Assembly (NCBI GenBank): GCA_964016985.1
Contig: OZ024828.1
Span: 6,600,610 to 6,664,609, forward strand
Direction of reading: 5' to 3'
Length of the DNA: 64,000 nucleotides
DNA from: Anodontia alba
Lineage: Eukaryota > Mollusca > Bivalvia > Lucinida > Lucinidae
Made by a program: the position numbers and the translations under genes. Numbering within the stretch: position 1 is the stretch's first letter; every line of letters begins with the position of its first letter. The notes below the pieces were generated by a model. It was not told where the DNA came from and did no database searches. It saw nothing but the letters and a program-made list of their open reading frames with translations. Of this stretch, positions 10,276-21,384 are shown in pieces.

Positions 10276-11062
10276 TACGAAAGACCGGTAGTGACATTTC
10301 AACTACATTAATTCAAGGTTTCAACTTCACGAATTCACGATTTCAGCTTCACGAATTCACGATTTCAACTTCACGAATTCACGATTTCAACTTCACGAAT
10401 TCAACTTCACGAATTCAGCTTCACGAATTCACGAATTCAACTTCACGAATTCAACTTCACGAATTCACGAATTCAACTTCATGAATTCACGAATTCAATT
10501 TCACGAATTCCACTTCACGAATTCAACTTCACGAATTCACGAATTCAACTTCATGAATTCACGAATTCAACTTCACGAATTCCACTTCACGAATTCAACT
10601 TCAAGAATTCACGAATTCAGCTTCAAGAATTCACGAATTCAACTTCACGAATTCAACTGTTGAATTCCTGAAGTTGAATTCGTGAAGTTGAATTCGTGAA
10701 TTCGTGAAGTTGAATTCGTGAATTCGTGAAGTTGAATTCGTGAAGTGGAATTCGTGAAGTTGAATTCGTGAATTCATGAAGTTGAATTCGTGAATTCGTG
10801 AAGTTGAATTCGTGAATTCGTGAAGTTGAATTCGTGAAGTGGAATTCGTGAAGTTGAATTCGTGAATTCGTGAAGTTGAATTCGTGAATTCGTGAAGTTG
10901 AATTCGTGAATTCGTGAAGTTGAATTCGTGAAGTGGAATTCGTGAAGTTGAAATCGTGAATTCGTGAAGTTGAATTCGTGAATTCGTGAAGCTGAAGTTG
11001 TGAATTCGTGAAGTTGAAACCTTGAATTAATGTAGTTGAAATGACACTACCGGTCTTTCGTA
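10276..11062. mobile_element. Foldback element made of GAATTC minisatellite modules
   Basis: Two arms of about 381 and 403 bp meet at 10657-10659 (TTCAACTGTTGAA centre). The outer ends are unique and inverted: ACGAAAGACCGGTAGTG, then TTTCAACTACATTAATTCAA, at the left, and the exact mirror at the right. Inward from these, both arms consist of 9- and 14-bp modules such as ACTTCACGAATTCA and CGAATTCA, with variants (CATGAATTC, CCACTTCACG). This is the architecture of foldback (FB) transposons: terminal inverted repeats that are themselves tandem arrays. Open frames across it, with repeated TNSTSRIHEF-like peptide, are by-products of the repeat. Confidence 0.8.
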
Positions 11063-11284
11063 AAAATGGCTATAAATACACTGTTAATAGAAAAACAAGT
11101 GCAAAAATATTTTGAGATGTCCTTACAGAAAATGAGGGTGACACAGCAAAACTAACCTTTTATACAAATAATTATGTACTATGTAAATAATATACTGTCA
11201 ACTTACAGAGTTTTGTTTAAAAAAAAATCTTGGATGGATCCTTTAAGCAAACAGTGTAGATCCTGATCAGTTGCTGCATTATGT

Positions 11285-11580
11285 GATGTATAGACATTTT
11301 GGGAGTAAACATTTTTGGCATAGTAGACATTTTGGGAATAGACATTTTGTCACAGCAGACCTTTCTGGAATATACATTTTGGGAATAGACATTTTGTCAC
11401 AGTAGACCTTTCTGGAATATACATTTTGGGAATAGACATTTTGTCACAGTAGACCTTTCTGGAATATACATGTTGGGAATAGACATTTTGTCACAGTAGA
11501 CCTTTCTGGAATATATATTTTGGGAATAGACATTACGGGAGTAGACATTTCGGCAGTGGACGTTTTAGCACCTACCCATG
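11285..11580. repeat. Family K tandem repeat, right arm (about 58-bp units)
   Basis: Units of GGGAATAGACATTTTGTCAC, then AGTAGACCTTTCTGGAATAT, then ACATTTT, repeat about four times between 11330 and 11525, with looser copies at both ends. Orientation is inverted relative to 9650-9761. Confidence 0.75.
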
Positions 11581-11965
11581 TAGACCTTGGTCAGACTGTG
11601 CGGATGCGCAGGCTGATCCGTGTCTATGCTGGTCGCACATGTCACACGACCGACTTTTATATGGAGCTGCTTAATCATATATGTCTTAAAGATGCATTTA
11701 AGATGTGTTTTTACCACGCATTCGCTGTTCAGACTACATGTACATTGTTGTGCGGAATGCTCTGCGCCGTCATCCTCTTACCTGCAGGCGGATCCGTGCT
11801 TCTGTCGGCTATTGCTGCTGTTCGTTTTTCCCAATGACGGTTATTCTCTGGAACAGGTTACCAACTGATCTCGTCCTTGATTCAGATCTTGACTCTTTCA
11901 AATCAGGAGTCAGCAAGATCAACCATACACCCCCTTAAGGCATATACTGTTTTCTTTTTTTTTTT
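11581..11965. other. Unassigned spacer
   Basis: Several overlapping short open frames, none with a recognisable domain. It contains TGCGCAGGCTGATCCGTGTC, a phrase shared with the GATCAG-type repeats at 15.2 kb and 42.5 kb. Confidence 0.4.
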
Positions 11966-14270
11966 AGCTCACCTGAGCTCTGCTCAGGATGAGCTATTGA
12001 GATCACTTTTCGTTCGTCGTCCGTCCGTCCGTGCGTCCGTCCGTCCGTCCGTTAACATTTTCAAACGACTTCTCCTCTGAAACCGCTGAGCCAATTTTGC
12101 TCAAATTTCATATGAAGCCTCCTTAAGGTGGGGGAACGAAAAATTGCTAAAATGGTCGCGGTCCGTTGACCAAGATGGCCGCCACGCCCATATATGGTAA
12201 AAACCTTAAAAAATCTTCTTCTCCAGGACCAAGAATGCCTTGGGGCTGAACCTTTGCAGGAATCATCGGGGACGGGAGGTCTACCAAAATTGCTAATAGA
12301 ATTGTCGTACGTTGACGTTTGACCTTTTTACGGCAAGGTCAAGTTTGCTTCCCTATGCATTTGTATGGGAAAAACCTTTAAAAATCTTCTTCTCCAAAAC
12401 CGAGCATGCCTTATGGCTGAATCTTTGCATAAATCTTTGGGAACAGGAGAGCTACCAAAATTGCTAAAATAATGGTCGTACATTGACATTTGACCTTTTT
12501 ACGGTAAGGTCAATTTTGCTTCCCTATGCATTTGTATGGGAAAAATGTTCAGAATTTCAAACAACTTCTCCTCTGGAGCCTCTGGGCCAATTTTGCTAAA
12601 ATTTCATATGGCGCCTCCTTAGGGTGGGGGAACGAAATTGCTAAAATGGTCGCGGTCCGTTGACCAAGATGGCCGCCACGCCCATATATGGTAAAAACCT
12701 TTAAAAATCTTCTCCTTCAGAACCGAGAATGCCTTTGGGCTGAACCTTTGCAGGAATCATCGGGGACGGGAGGTCTACCAACATTGCTAAAAGAATTGTC
12801 GTACGTTGAGTTGACGTTTGACCTTTTTACGGCAAGGTCAAGTTTGCTTCCCTGTGCATTTGTATGGGAAAAACCTTTAAAAATTTTCTTCTCCAAAACC
12901 GAGCATGCCTTATGGCTGAATCTTTGCATATATCTTCGGGAACAAGAGGACTACCAAAATTGCTAAAATAATGGTCGAACATTGACATTTGATTTTTTTA
13001 CGTAAGGTCAATTTTGCTTCCTTATGGATTTGTATGGGAAAAATGTTCAGAATTTCAAACAACTTCTCCTCTGGAGCCTCTGGGCCAATTGTGTTCAAAT
13101 TTCATATGGAGCCTCCTTAGGTAGGGGGAACAAAAGATTGCTAAAATGGTCACGGTTCGTTGACCAAGATGGGCGCCATGCCCATATATGGTAAAAAACT
13201 TTATAAATCTTCTTCTCTAGAACCGAGGATGCTTTGGGGCTGAATATTTGCATAAATCATCGGGAACAGGGGATCTACCAAAGTTGCTAAAATAATAGTC
13301 ATACATTGACATTTGACCTTTTTACGGCAAAGTCAAGTTGCTTCCTTATGCATTTGCATGGGAAAAAACATTTAAAAATCTTATTCTCCAAAACCGAGGA
13401 TGGCTTATGGCTGAATCTTTGCATATATCATCTGGAACGGGCGGTCTATCAAAGTTGCTCAAATAATTGTCATACATTGACATTTAACCTTTTTACGGCG
13501 AGGTCAAGTTTGCTTCTGTATGCATTTGTATGGGCCCCATACATTTGTACGGAAAAAATGTTGACAATTTCAAATGGCTTTTCCTCTGAAGCCTCCGGGC
13601 CAGTGTTGCTCAAATTTCATGCGGAGCCTCCGTGGGCAGGAGAATGAAAGATTGCTAAAATGGGTATGGTCCATTGATCAAAATGGCTGCCATGCCCATA
13701 TATGGTAAAAACCTTTAAAAATCTTCTTCTCCATAACCAAATAAGCCCTGGGTCCTAATCTTTGCACAAATTACGGGGGATAGGAGATCTACCAAAATTG
13801 CTCAAATGATGGTTCTTTGTTGACATTTGACCTTTTTGCCTCCAAGGTCAAATTTGCTTCCCTATTTGTGTGGGCTATATACATGAAAGTATCGAAGTGA
13901 CTTGTAGATCAACAGTAGTTAAAATTGTTCTGATTGGAAATCTAAGATGGCCATCATCTGGTTTATATTTATAATATGTCCCTGCCACTGTGCTGTTTAC
14001 ATGTATAAAATCACGATTCTTTAGAAACCACTTAGCCAATTTCCACCAAATTTCACATTGATCCTTCTGTTGAAATGTGATTGATAGTTTATTCAAATGA
14101 TCATGCTCCATTGACTGTCAGGCCCATATATTCTTCAAAACTAAGAACTGCTCAAATGATGATATTTTCATTAGTTGCGATGATAGGACTGGAAAAATGT
14201 TGCATAACATCTGCATGTCTGCAGTGGCTTTGTCACTCAGGTGAGCGAATCGTGGCCCGTGGGCCTCTTG
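11966..14270 (+). mobile_element. Pearl-like Helentron-derived non-autonomous element, copy 1
   Basis: It starts AGCTCACCTGAGCTCTGCTC after a T run, carries a (GTCC)n-type microsatellite at 12019-12053, and ends CAGGTGAGCGAATCGTGGCC then GGGCCTCTTG followed by a T run. The body is a higher-order tandem repeat. A 500-bp unit containing GTTGACCAAGATGGCCGCCA recurs near 12150, 12650, 13150 and 13660. Within each, TAAAAATCTTCTTCTCC sub-units repeat about every 170 bp. This layout (5' arm, tetranucleotide microsatellite, tandem core, 3' arm) is that of bivalve pearl elements, now linked to Helentrons. There is no intact coding sequence. Confidence 0.75.
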
Positions 14271-14860
14271 TTTTTTTGTTTTTTTTTATCTTGCTTTTAA
14301 ACTCTTCTTCCTCACGCTAACTCTATCATCTATGCTCACCTTAATTTTACACTTTTTTATGCTGCACTATGTCACTTTTTCTTCTCTTACTAACACACCA
14401 TGCGCAGCACATTCAAATAATACTTGAATTATGAGAAGATAGATAGATAGTCTGCGCATTTGGCAAAAGGTACTGATCAATATTACTACTGCGCCTGGTA
14501 AATAGGCCTCCTGGGATTTCTATTATAAATTTATAATCAAAATGCTAGGGGTCTTTACTCATACGTGAACAGATCAGCCTATAAACAGTATGTCAACCAG
14601 GACAGTAAAGAATCCGTACTGGTGAAGCTCTCATCAGAGTGCGTCAATGGCTGGCTGATACAAAGGGTGGAGAGGGTGGGTGGGGTGAGGGGAACATTAT
14701 CAGTTTGTCGTCTTATGAATTAGCCCAGGGAGTTTTAAAGGCTAATGGCAGTAGAGTCCTAGTGGCTTGTTCGTAAAGTCAGACGTGCCCTTAAAATACG
14801 CGACCAGTGTTGATCAGATCATACAGCGCAGCAGCACAACCACAGTCAGTCTGATGCAGA
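14271..14860. other. Unassigned spacer
   Basis: A T-rich start, a short GATA tract (14439-14452) and otherwise unrecognised sequence. A CTGATGAG stretch on the minus strand near 14635 was examined as a hammerhead ribozyme and not accepted. Confidence 0.4.
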
Positions 14861-14968
14861 CCCCAGTAAGCATTTTTTATAAATCTATAGCGGGCCGTTA
14901 TTGGCCCGTCAGGGTAGCTGACGGGCCGATAACGGTCCGCTATAGATTTATAAAGAATGCTCGCTGGG
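14861..14968. mobile_element. Family C palindromic MITE, copy 2
   Basis: CCCCAGTAAGCATTTTTTAT arm, GGGCCGTTATTGGCCCGTCA core, GGTAG loop, mirrored arm ending AATGCTCGCTGGG. It directly abuts the family P element on its right. Confidence 0.75.
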
Positions 14969-15171
14969 ACGTTCATAGCTACAGATAAGAGGGGGTATCC
15001 ACATAATATTTTTCTTATTTCTCTACAAAAACATATGTTGTAGGAACTCATTAGAAGCGCCTCGCCGAGGCGCTTCTAATGAGTACCCACAACATATGTT
15101 TTCGTGAAGAAATAAGAAAGATATCAGCATTTTTCGGATGATAAAAGCGCCTTATCTGTTGCTATGGACGT
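14969..15171. mobile_element. Family P palindromic MITE (CATATGTTGT...GCGCCTCGC core)
   Basis: Ends ACGTTCATAGCTACAGATAA and, inverted, TTATCTGTTGCTATGGACGT. The centre is a strong palindrome with arms ACATATGTTGT and CTCATTAGAAGCGCCTCG. It shares the cadence of family A's core (TACTCGTTAGAACCGCCTCG), which suggests the two families are related. Confidence 0.7.
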
Positions 15172-15789
15172 AAGTGAGTCTGTTTTGAATACTTGAGTAC
15201 ATTCTGACATGTGCGCCGAACGAAGACTCAAATCAACCTGCGCATCTGCGCAGTCTGTTCAGAGCCTTCATTATCCGCATGAAGAAACTTTGCATCCTTG
15301 GCTATCCAAAATGTGCTAAGTGAAGATTCTGATCAGACTGCGCGAATGCGCAGGCTGATCTGAATCTTCGCTCGGCGTACATGTCCGAAGGTACGTTTTC
15401 TGATGTTACGACCTATTTATCTGAATCGGGTACTCTTTGTTTTCATTATAACATAGCCGTAACATGAGAAATATATCTTTGGACATGTGCCTCCAGAGAA
15501 GACCCGGATTTGCCTGTGCATCCACGCAGCCTGATCAAAGTCTTTTATGTCAACATAAAGATTTCTTGGACCCTTGGCTGTCCACAATTAGCCTGCACAT
15601 CCAGGCAGTCTGATCAGTTTTCGCTGTCTGCCTTTGGCTGTCCCTGGAGAGCTGAGCGAAAACTGATCAGCCTGACCGAAGGCTGATCTGAGTCTTCGCT
15701 GGACAAACATGTCCAAAAGTATATTTTCTAAAGTAATGCTCATATGTACAGGGTAGACATTTTTACGAACCTTTAAAATGCTAATCACT
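15172..15789. repeat. GATCAG / TGCGCAGGCTGATC palindromic repeats
   Basis: Two imperfect inverted-repeat modules lie at about 15205-15400 and 15485-15720. Both are built on CTGATCAGACTGCGC and GCGCAGGCTGATCTGA with (G)ACATGTCC borders. A related copy is at 42480-42660. No gene seen. Confidence 0.6.
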
Positions 15790-15905
15790 GCTGCAGAGAT
15801 GACACTTTTTATTGTTAATTTTCAAGGAAAATAAAGCTTGACATTTCGTGTGAGCATTTCACATGAAATGCCAAGTCTTATTTGCTCTGAAAAATAATTA
15901 AAAAA
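15790..15905. mobile_element. Hairpin family D variant
   Basis: CTGCAGAGATGACAC...ATAAAGCTTGACATTTCGTG on the left, mirrored by CATGAAATGCCAAGTCTTAT and a CTCCTGCTAC right border. It is a diverged subfamily of D. Confidence 0.5.
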
Positions 15906-15947
15906 AAATCATAGTCTCCTGCTACAATTTTTGTATAGCACTTTAAT

Positions 15948-16173
15948 CTTTATAACTCTCTGGGCTAATTCTGCAGAAGATAAACTGGTGTTTTTTTGTT
16001 TGTTTTTTTTTTTCTTATTTTTTCCAGAAAACAGGTTTTGACAATTCATGCAAACTGTCTCAGTTGGAAATTGTCTTCATCCTTTGGAGACAATTTGCAT
16101 GAAATATCAAAATCTGTTGTCTGGAAAAAAATAAGACAAATATTTCAATATGTCGTCTGCTAAAAATTTAACC
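15948..16173. mobile_element. Hairpin family D, copy with SINE in its right end
   Basis: The left border is CTCTCTGGGCTAATTCTGCA. The arms carry CCAGAAAACAGGTTTTGACA and the reverse complement around a GAGACAATTTGCATGAAATA core. The right border TGTCGTCTGCTAAAAATTTA runs into ACCCAGAGTGCTATG, where the SINE at 16186 has inserted. Confidence 0.7.
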
Positions 16174-16185
16174 CAGAGTGCTATG

Positions 16186-16495
16186 GCCGGCTTCGGTGGC
16201 TCATTTGGATGCGCTGTCCGACTAGAGACCAGGTGGTCGCGGGTTCAACCCTCGCCGAGGTCGTCAACATTCTTTCGTGGAGATTGATCATGAAATATTT
16301 TCTACGGTCATTCTCTCCCTTCCGCAGATTCAAGAAGGGCAGTTGTCAGTTTCTGGCGGAAGAATGTTCACAATACTGGTTAACCGCTTAGGGGACTAAG
16401 CCTGCCCAGTAAACGTGTGGTTATGTAAACTGACCGCGCTCGACATGACCCCACTGGGTTGACTGGGCCGTAAAACCACAACACAAACAAAGAAA
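16186..16495 (+). mobile_element. tRNA-derived SINE with target-site duplication
   Basis: The 5' part is tRNA-like, with a pol III A box (TGGCTCATTTGG) and B box (GGGTTCAACCC). It is followed by a non-tRNA body (ATTCTTTCGTGGAGATTGAT; GACATGACCCCACTGGGTTG) and an ACAAACAAAGAAA tail. The 12-bp CAGAGTGCTATG flanks it at 16174-16185 and 16496-16507. A second copy, inverted, is at 38022-38321. It has no coding capacity; mobilisation would need a LINE partner. Confidence 0.88.
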
Positions 16496-16727
16496 CAGAG
16501 TGCTATGCCTTAAGAGTTAAATTCTATATTTGTTATAAGCCTTAAGAGTTAAATTCCATATTTGTTATGGATAAATAATTTTATTAACTTCTTTCCTTCC
16601 TGCTTACAATATTTTAGTTTAACCCCTATTATACTTTTGTACAGTGACTTGTAGTTACAATATCATTTTAAGCCAATAAGCAATAAAATTTTAAAATTGC
16701 AAATATATATTACATGTCTCTTTTTCT

Positions 16728-16930
16728 GGATGAAAAAATCCGCAGAAGACATTTTGATTTTTTTTTTTTTCTTATTTTTTCCAGAAAACAGGATTTGACA
16801 TTTCATGCAAATTTTCCCCAGTGGGGACAATTTGCATGAAATGCCAAAACCTGCTGTTTCTGCGAAAAACAAGAGACAAAAAATATATCAATATGTTGTC
16901 TGCTGAATATTTTACCCAGTCCTTGGTGTT
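16728..16930. mobile_element. Hairpin family D
   Basis: CGCAGAAGACATTTTGATTT left border, CCAGAAAACAGGATTTGACA arm, GACAATTTGCATGAAATGCC mirror, TTGTCTGCTGAATATTTTAC right border. Confidence 0.7.
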
Positions 16931-16939
16931 AACTGTAAC

Positions 16940-17150
16940 AAATTAACGCTTAGCATGTTAAGTAAAAAATTCAGCCTATGACACATTGAAATATTTTTCT
17001 TATGTTTCCCAGATTATATGGTTTGACATTTCAAGCAAAGGTAAACAGCAAATCCTGTTGTTGTTTTTTTTTTTTTAATTTTTTTTTTTCTAAAAATGTA
17101 AAAAAAAAAAGTATCGTCAGTTTATTGTCTGCTGAATTTGTTATGTTCGA
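16940..17150. mobile_element. Hairpin family D, degraded copy
   Basis: ATGACACATTGAAATATTTT and TTTGACATTTCAAGCAAAGG on the left. The right arm is replaced by A and T runs, ending TTATTGTCTGCTGAATTTG. Confidence 0.5.
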
Positions 17151-17343
17151 ACAGCATGTACAGCATGCATCTAGCCTGATCAGGGTTTCATCGGTCTACT
17201 TGTAACTACGTAATAAAAAGTCCTGATCAGACTGGGTTGATGTGCAACCCTCATCACACATTGTGGATTGTGTAAAGTGAACCAGTCTAAAGAAATCTGA
17301 ATTCAAAGTAACTGAAAAAGGTGGCAATTGGCTGAATGCCCTT

Positions 17344-17575
17344 GTCATAATGAGTAAATTAAGATGGCACACCCACTTCTAATTTTCAGCCAGTCAGATT
17401 ACTTGTTCCAGAACGTTGATACAAATTCACATTCACGTACTTATGAAAAAAACACAAAGCAAACCCAGATCATTTGGCTTCTTCACATTTGGCTTCTGAA
17501 GAAGCCAAGTCCTCTGGATTTACACTGCTTGTTAAGGCAAGGAATATCCGCGGTCAGCAGAACCAGGGTTGATTA
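17344..17575 (+). mobile_element. Family E palindrome-bearing repeat
   Basis: ATAATGAGTAAATTAAGATG, CACCCACTTCTAATTTTCAG and CAGTCAGATTACTTGTTCC are followed by an inverted pair built on TTTGGCTTC and GAAGCCAAG, ending GGTCAGCAGAACCAGGGTT. The same order is found at 33575, 38370 and 40075. Confidence 0.6.
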
Positions 17576-17934
17576 ATAAATCGGCAGTTGCTTGACCCAT
17601 AAGGGGCTTAGCAAAATTACAGCAGACGCCATTCTTTTTTTTTTTTTCAGGGAAAATAAGACTTGGCATTTTATGTGAATTATCTCTTAGACAGAGGGGT
17701 AATGAATTTGGAGGGGATATTACCTGTGGATCAGATAAATAAACCAATACTAAATTCTCCTACTGGGCCTCTACCTGTCTATCTTTTATTGACAGTATAC
17801 CAGGTTTTGTAGTGCCCAAACTTCTATCAGTAATGAGACTAATGACCAAGACATCTTGTTTCTATGTCTTTAAAGAACTTCATCATGTTCATAATTTATT
17901 GGTTTCTCTCTTCCACAAGTTCATCGCTCTGCGT

Positions 17935-18115
17935 GCTGGTAAAAAAAAAATTAAGCAGACAACATTTTGACATATTTTTCCTGAAAATAGGCTTTGACTT
18001 TCTATGCAAATTGTCTCCTCTAATTTGCATGAAATGTCAATGTCTATTGTCTGGGAAAAATAAGAAAATATCATCGAATTGTCATCTGCTGAAATTGCCC
18101 AAAGAGTCTTAAAGA
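17935..18115. mobile_element. Hairpin family D
   Basis: Left arm ATAGGCTTTGACTTTCTATG and right arm CATGAAATGTCAATGTCTAT around CAAATTGTCTCC. Right border TTGTCATCTGCTGAAATTGC. Confidence 0.65.
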
Positions 18116-18129
18116 TCAAATGTCAAATG

Positions 18130-18190
18130 TCCTTTTCGGGCCCATGTTACCTGGCCCGCTGCGACTTGATAACTGATCGTGTTTAGATAT
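18130..18190 (+). repeat. Dispersed 55-60 bp repeat, inverted copy at 34485-34545
   Basis: CCTTTTCGGGCCCATGTTAC and CTGGCCCGCTGCGACTTGAT match the reverse complement of 34485-34540 with two mismatches noted. Function unknown. Confidence 0.6.
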
Positions 18191-18284
18191 AAGTGAAATG
18201 TAAACAATATGCGTAAACATAACGTGCAAAAAGTATAAAGCTTATCTTCAAAACGTATAAAGCTTATCTTTACTTAGACTGGCT

Positions 18285-18392
18285 CCAGTCGTTTTTGTTT
18301 TATATCTATTTTTCTCTTTCTCTACATTATTTTTTATCATGATCCTCTTTAATCCAACTTCGAGTTACCTGTGGCTGAACAAAAACGACTGG
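18285..18392. repeat. Short inverted repeat, 15-bp arms
   Basis: CCAGTCGTTTTTGTT (18285-18299) and its exact reverse complement (18378-18392) bound a 78-bp AT-rich loop. This could be a small TIR element. Confidence 0.5.
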
Positions 18393-18911
18393 TAACAATT
18401 GTGGAAGGCTCTGAAATATGATCCACCTTCCATAAATATAGATAAAATTGGCAAGCAATTAGGATGCTATAAAATAGCCATTTAGTAAACACAAATCCTT
18501 ATCTCTAACAGTTCCTTGAAATCAATTTGTTTTGGTTGCTTCTAACCCTTTGGCTGTGTATCTCAGCTGTGTATTTAGTACTGCCCCAGAACCAGGAGTT
18601 TGTTGAGAGAGATAGGCTGTGAATTCATTATTTAAGTTTTAATGCCTATTTGCTTTCTTAATGTTTGTTCAAGTTTTGGTGCCTGATGTGTTTATTGGTA
18701 CATTTGAATAATTAAATTATGTGGTGTTGAGAAATGTATGAATTGTGTTGTTGTTGTTGTTTTTTTTTTTTGTTGTTGTTGTTTTTTTTTTTTTTTTCAG
18801 TCTGATTTTTTTTTATGTATTTATGTGTGTTATTCAAATTACCTAGTGTTGAGAACTGTATAGCTTGTCACTAGACTGTATGTAGGAGCCAGAATTCAAA
18901 ACTCAAACTAA
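18393..18911. other. Unassigned spacer with T and GTT runs
   Basis: No gene recognised. Simple GTT/T runs lie near 18745-18800. Confidence 0.4.
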
Positions 18912-18912
18912 A

Positions 18913-19029
18913 GCCCTGTTTATATGCATTATGTTTACCCCTAGGGGTATATTTACCCCTAGGGGTAAATATTTGCCTCACCTTGTTAAATACCCCTATG
19001 GGTAAACAGTTGCATTTATATGTGTTTTA
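18913..19029. mobile_element. Family G element (TTTACCCCTAGGGGTAAA hairpins), copy 1
   Basis: Ends GCCCTGTTTATATGCATTAT and (inverted) GCATTTATATG enclose TTTACCCCTAGGGGTAAA-type self-complementary units, each centred on a CCTAGG site. A longer copy is at 33129-33346. Confidence 0.6.
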
Positions 19030-19089
19030 GGAAGAATGGGCAAATATTTTTCTTTTTATTTAAAAGCCTATCCATCTATAAAATAGCAG

Positions 19090-19320
19090 CACTGTTTCTT
19101 TAACCTTAACCACTCTCTGAGAATGTTTAGCAGATGACAAATTGATAATATTTTTCTTAGTTTCCCACAGATCTGGATTTGACATTTCATGCAAACTGTC
19201 TCCATTGCAGACAATCTGCATAAGATATCAAATCCTGTATCCTGTGAAAATAACAAAAAAAAAAAAAAAAAAATCATAATGTCGTCTGCTGAAAATTTTA
19301 CCCAGGTGCTTTGGAGTTAA
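19090..19320. mobile_element. Hairpin family D
   Basis: GCAGATGACAAATTGATAAT border, GATTTGACATTTCATGCAAA arm, mirrored by TGCATAAGATATCAAATCCT, and TGTCGTCTGCTGAAAATTTT right border. Confidence 0.7.
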
Positions 19321-20574
19321 TCTGCATTAATGAATTATATGAGAACAGTTTGCTACAATACGAAGGGAAAGAAAAAGTTTTGGTGAAAAAAGTATTATTT
19401 GGTGGTCAGTAATATAATAATCCCTACTTTACTCCGTAAACAAAGCAATTATGCCACCATAGTGCACATGTATTGATTGTTGGGTGAGGCAAAGGTGTCC
19501 TGTTACTTTTGTCACCCCCCCCCGCCCCCCCCCCCCCCCCCCTCCCATCATCTTCTCTAATACTTCTTCTATCTCTTTTCTCCCTTTCTCAGGACACAAA
19601 ATGACCCACAAGGGTTGATGTGTCGTTAAACCCCAACCAATGTACATGTTGTGCACATGTACATAGATATGTTCATCAGCCTGCAGGCTGACCCCATAAT
19701 CATTTGAGGCGCTCCAAATAGAAACTGACCTTATGACGTATGTGAACAGGGTACACCCAGGTCAGCTTGTGTATCTGCAGGGTCAATGCAAACAAATGTA
19801 GACCCTGATTATGCCCCAGATGTGCAGGCCCCTCTGCGTGTATGCAGGTCACATATGTAATAAAGTTAGTTTCTATTTCGAGTAACATATTTACATTTTC
19901 CACTCATCAGCTATCAGTCCGGCTCACAAGGGTCTGAGAGTGTGCAATATTTTCACAATGACCTTTCCAGAGCTATCTTGGTATCAATCATTACTAGCAT
20001 AACCCAGATTCCCATAATGGTCCCTTTATCAGTTTATGTTTCAGAACTCCTTCCAGTCTTGCAGTAAAATAAACAAACTTTCATTCAGATTGAGAAGTGC
20101 TGTTTATACTTGCTTTGTCCTGAATTTACAGAGTACATTATTCATTTCATTTTCAACTCTCATACATGTAGTTCTTCTTATTTGCTTGTTGATGCTTTTA
20201 AGTTGAAAAAAAAAAAAAATAAATAAAAACAACAAAAAAAAAAAAAACAAAAAAAAAAAACAACTTTTATTTAACTTTTTGTTATTGTAATATGTTTCAC
20301 TGTGACTAGAACTGTTCTGAAAGCACAGGATAGCAGTCTATGATGCAAGACACACAGAAGCAATGATAAGTTATTTTCTTATTGTTTTATTACTTTATTT
20401 CAGCAGACAGAAATGCAACACTTATCATGATATGAAAGACTCGCTAACACTGCAGGGTTCGAAATTAACAGTAGCAAGTAGCAAATTTGCTACCTGAAAA
20501 TTCAGTTTGCTACCTGGTCAAACTGTTGGTAGCAAAAAGGTGCTACCTGGTATAGTGCCCCGATACTATCAACT
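19321..20574. other. Unassigned spacer with homopolymers
   Basis: No gene. C-rich tract at 19516-19543, A-rich tract at 20206-20262, and CTGATTATGCC-type phrases near 19740-19850. At 20460-20545 there is GTAGCAAATTTGCTACCTGA with the related phrases TTTGCTACCTGG and GTAGCAAAAAGGTGCTACCT, a small hairpin-forming patch. Confidence 0.4.
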
Positions 20575-20942
20575 TTGTGTTGTGAATGTCTTCAGTGCAA
20601 ATTAGACGTGACATTTCATATGAATCATCTGCCAAGCAGACAATTCAGCAATGTTTCTCCAATAATTATTACACATAGAAAATAGGTCATGGTAATCAGA
20701 ATCTCCAACAAGTGGCCTTTAGATATGAAAGTTACAAAACTTTTCAAAAATTCATAATAAAATAGCCACATGTATAAGATCCTCTGACCCCACCCCCCCC
20801 CACCCCCCCGCACGCTTACACATATGTCTAACGATACAATTTCTCCATTCCAACTAGATCAATCAAAGCGCCAAAGGCACTGAAATGACAGATTCTATCA
20901 GATATTCATAAAAAAAAAAATCTTAATTTGTATAAAACCTTT

Positions 20943-21012
20943 ACAAGAAGAACGCCTAACGGCATTATGGACGGGTGTATCAGAAAGGTTAACCAAAAGG
21001 TAAATCGGCAAA
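20943..21012. repeat. Dispersed repeat AACGCCTAACGGCATTATGG
   Basis: AACGCCTAACGGCATTATGG, ACGGGT and AGGTTAACCAAAAGGTAAA recur at 50644-50720 and partly at 50860-50885. Short AACCAAAAGGTAAAC units recur inside the copies. Confidence 0.5.
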
Positions 21013-21090
21013 TTGATTCCTCTTTTGAGACAATTTGCATGAAATGTCAAATTATGTTTTACGGTAAAATATCTGCTAATTTTTGACACG
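21010..21090. mobile_element. Hairpin family D, right half only
   Basis: GAGACAATTTGCATGAAATG and TCAAATTATGTTTTACGG match the right arm of family D. The left arm is missing. Confidence 0.5.
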
Positions 21091-21384
21091 CGGGCCATGA
21101 GGCAGCGCCTGTTCTATTAATAGCTAACAACAAATTGCGCAGATCAACCTTACAACCTATCTAACGCACTCAGATAATATCGAAGAAAACACATTGCAGC
21201 ATGATTATGAGCACAGCCGTTTTTTCCTTTTAATATCAAACATAAAAAAATCTTCAGAATCTATATTAAACAGTGATTAGACAGTGTTTATATTGCTGGT
21301 AACAGTAGCTTACGGTCTAGTTTCTCGCGCCACGTCTTTAGTCCAGCGCAGGCTAATTGTTACACAAGTATGTTGATATGTTAA

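Noticed and set aside
10143..10663. Open frames encoding repeated TNSTSRIHEF/LHEF peptides.
   Set aside because: They arise from the GAATTC minisatellite, are not restricted to one frame or strand, and have no start context or homology.
14560..14660. Hammerhead ribozyme on the minus strand (CTGATGAG near 14635).
   Set aside because: The matching GAAA after helix II is absent (CGGATTC instead) and no convincing stem I/III pairing or cleavage triplet was found.
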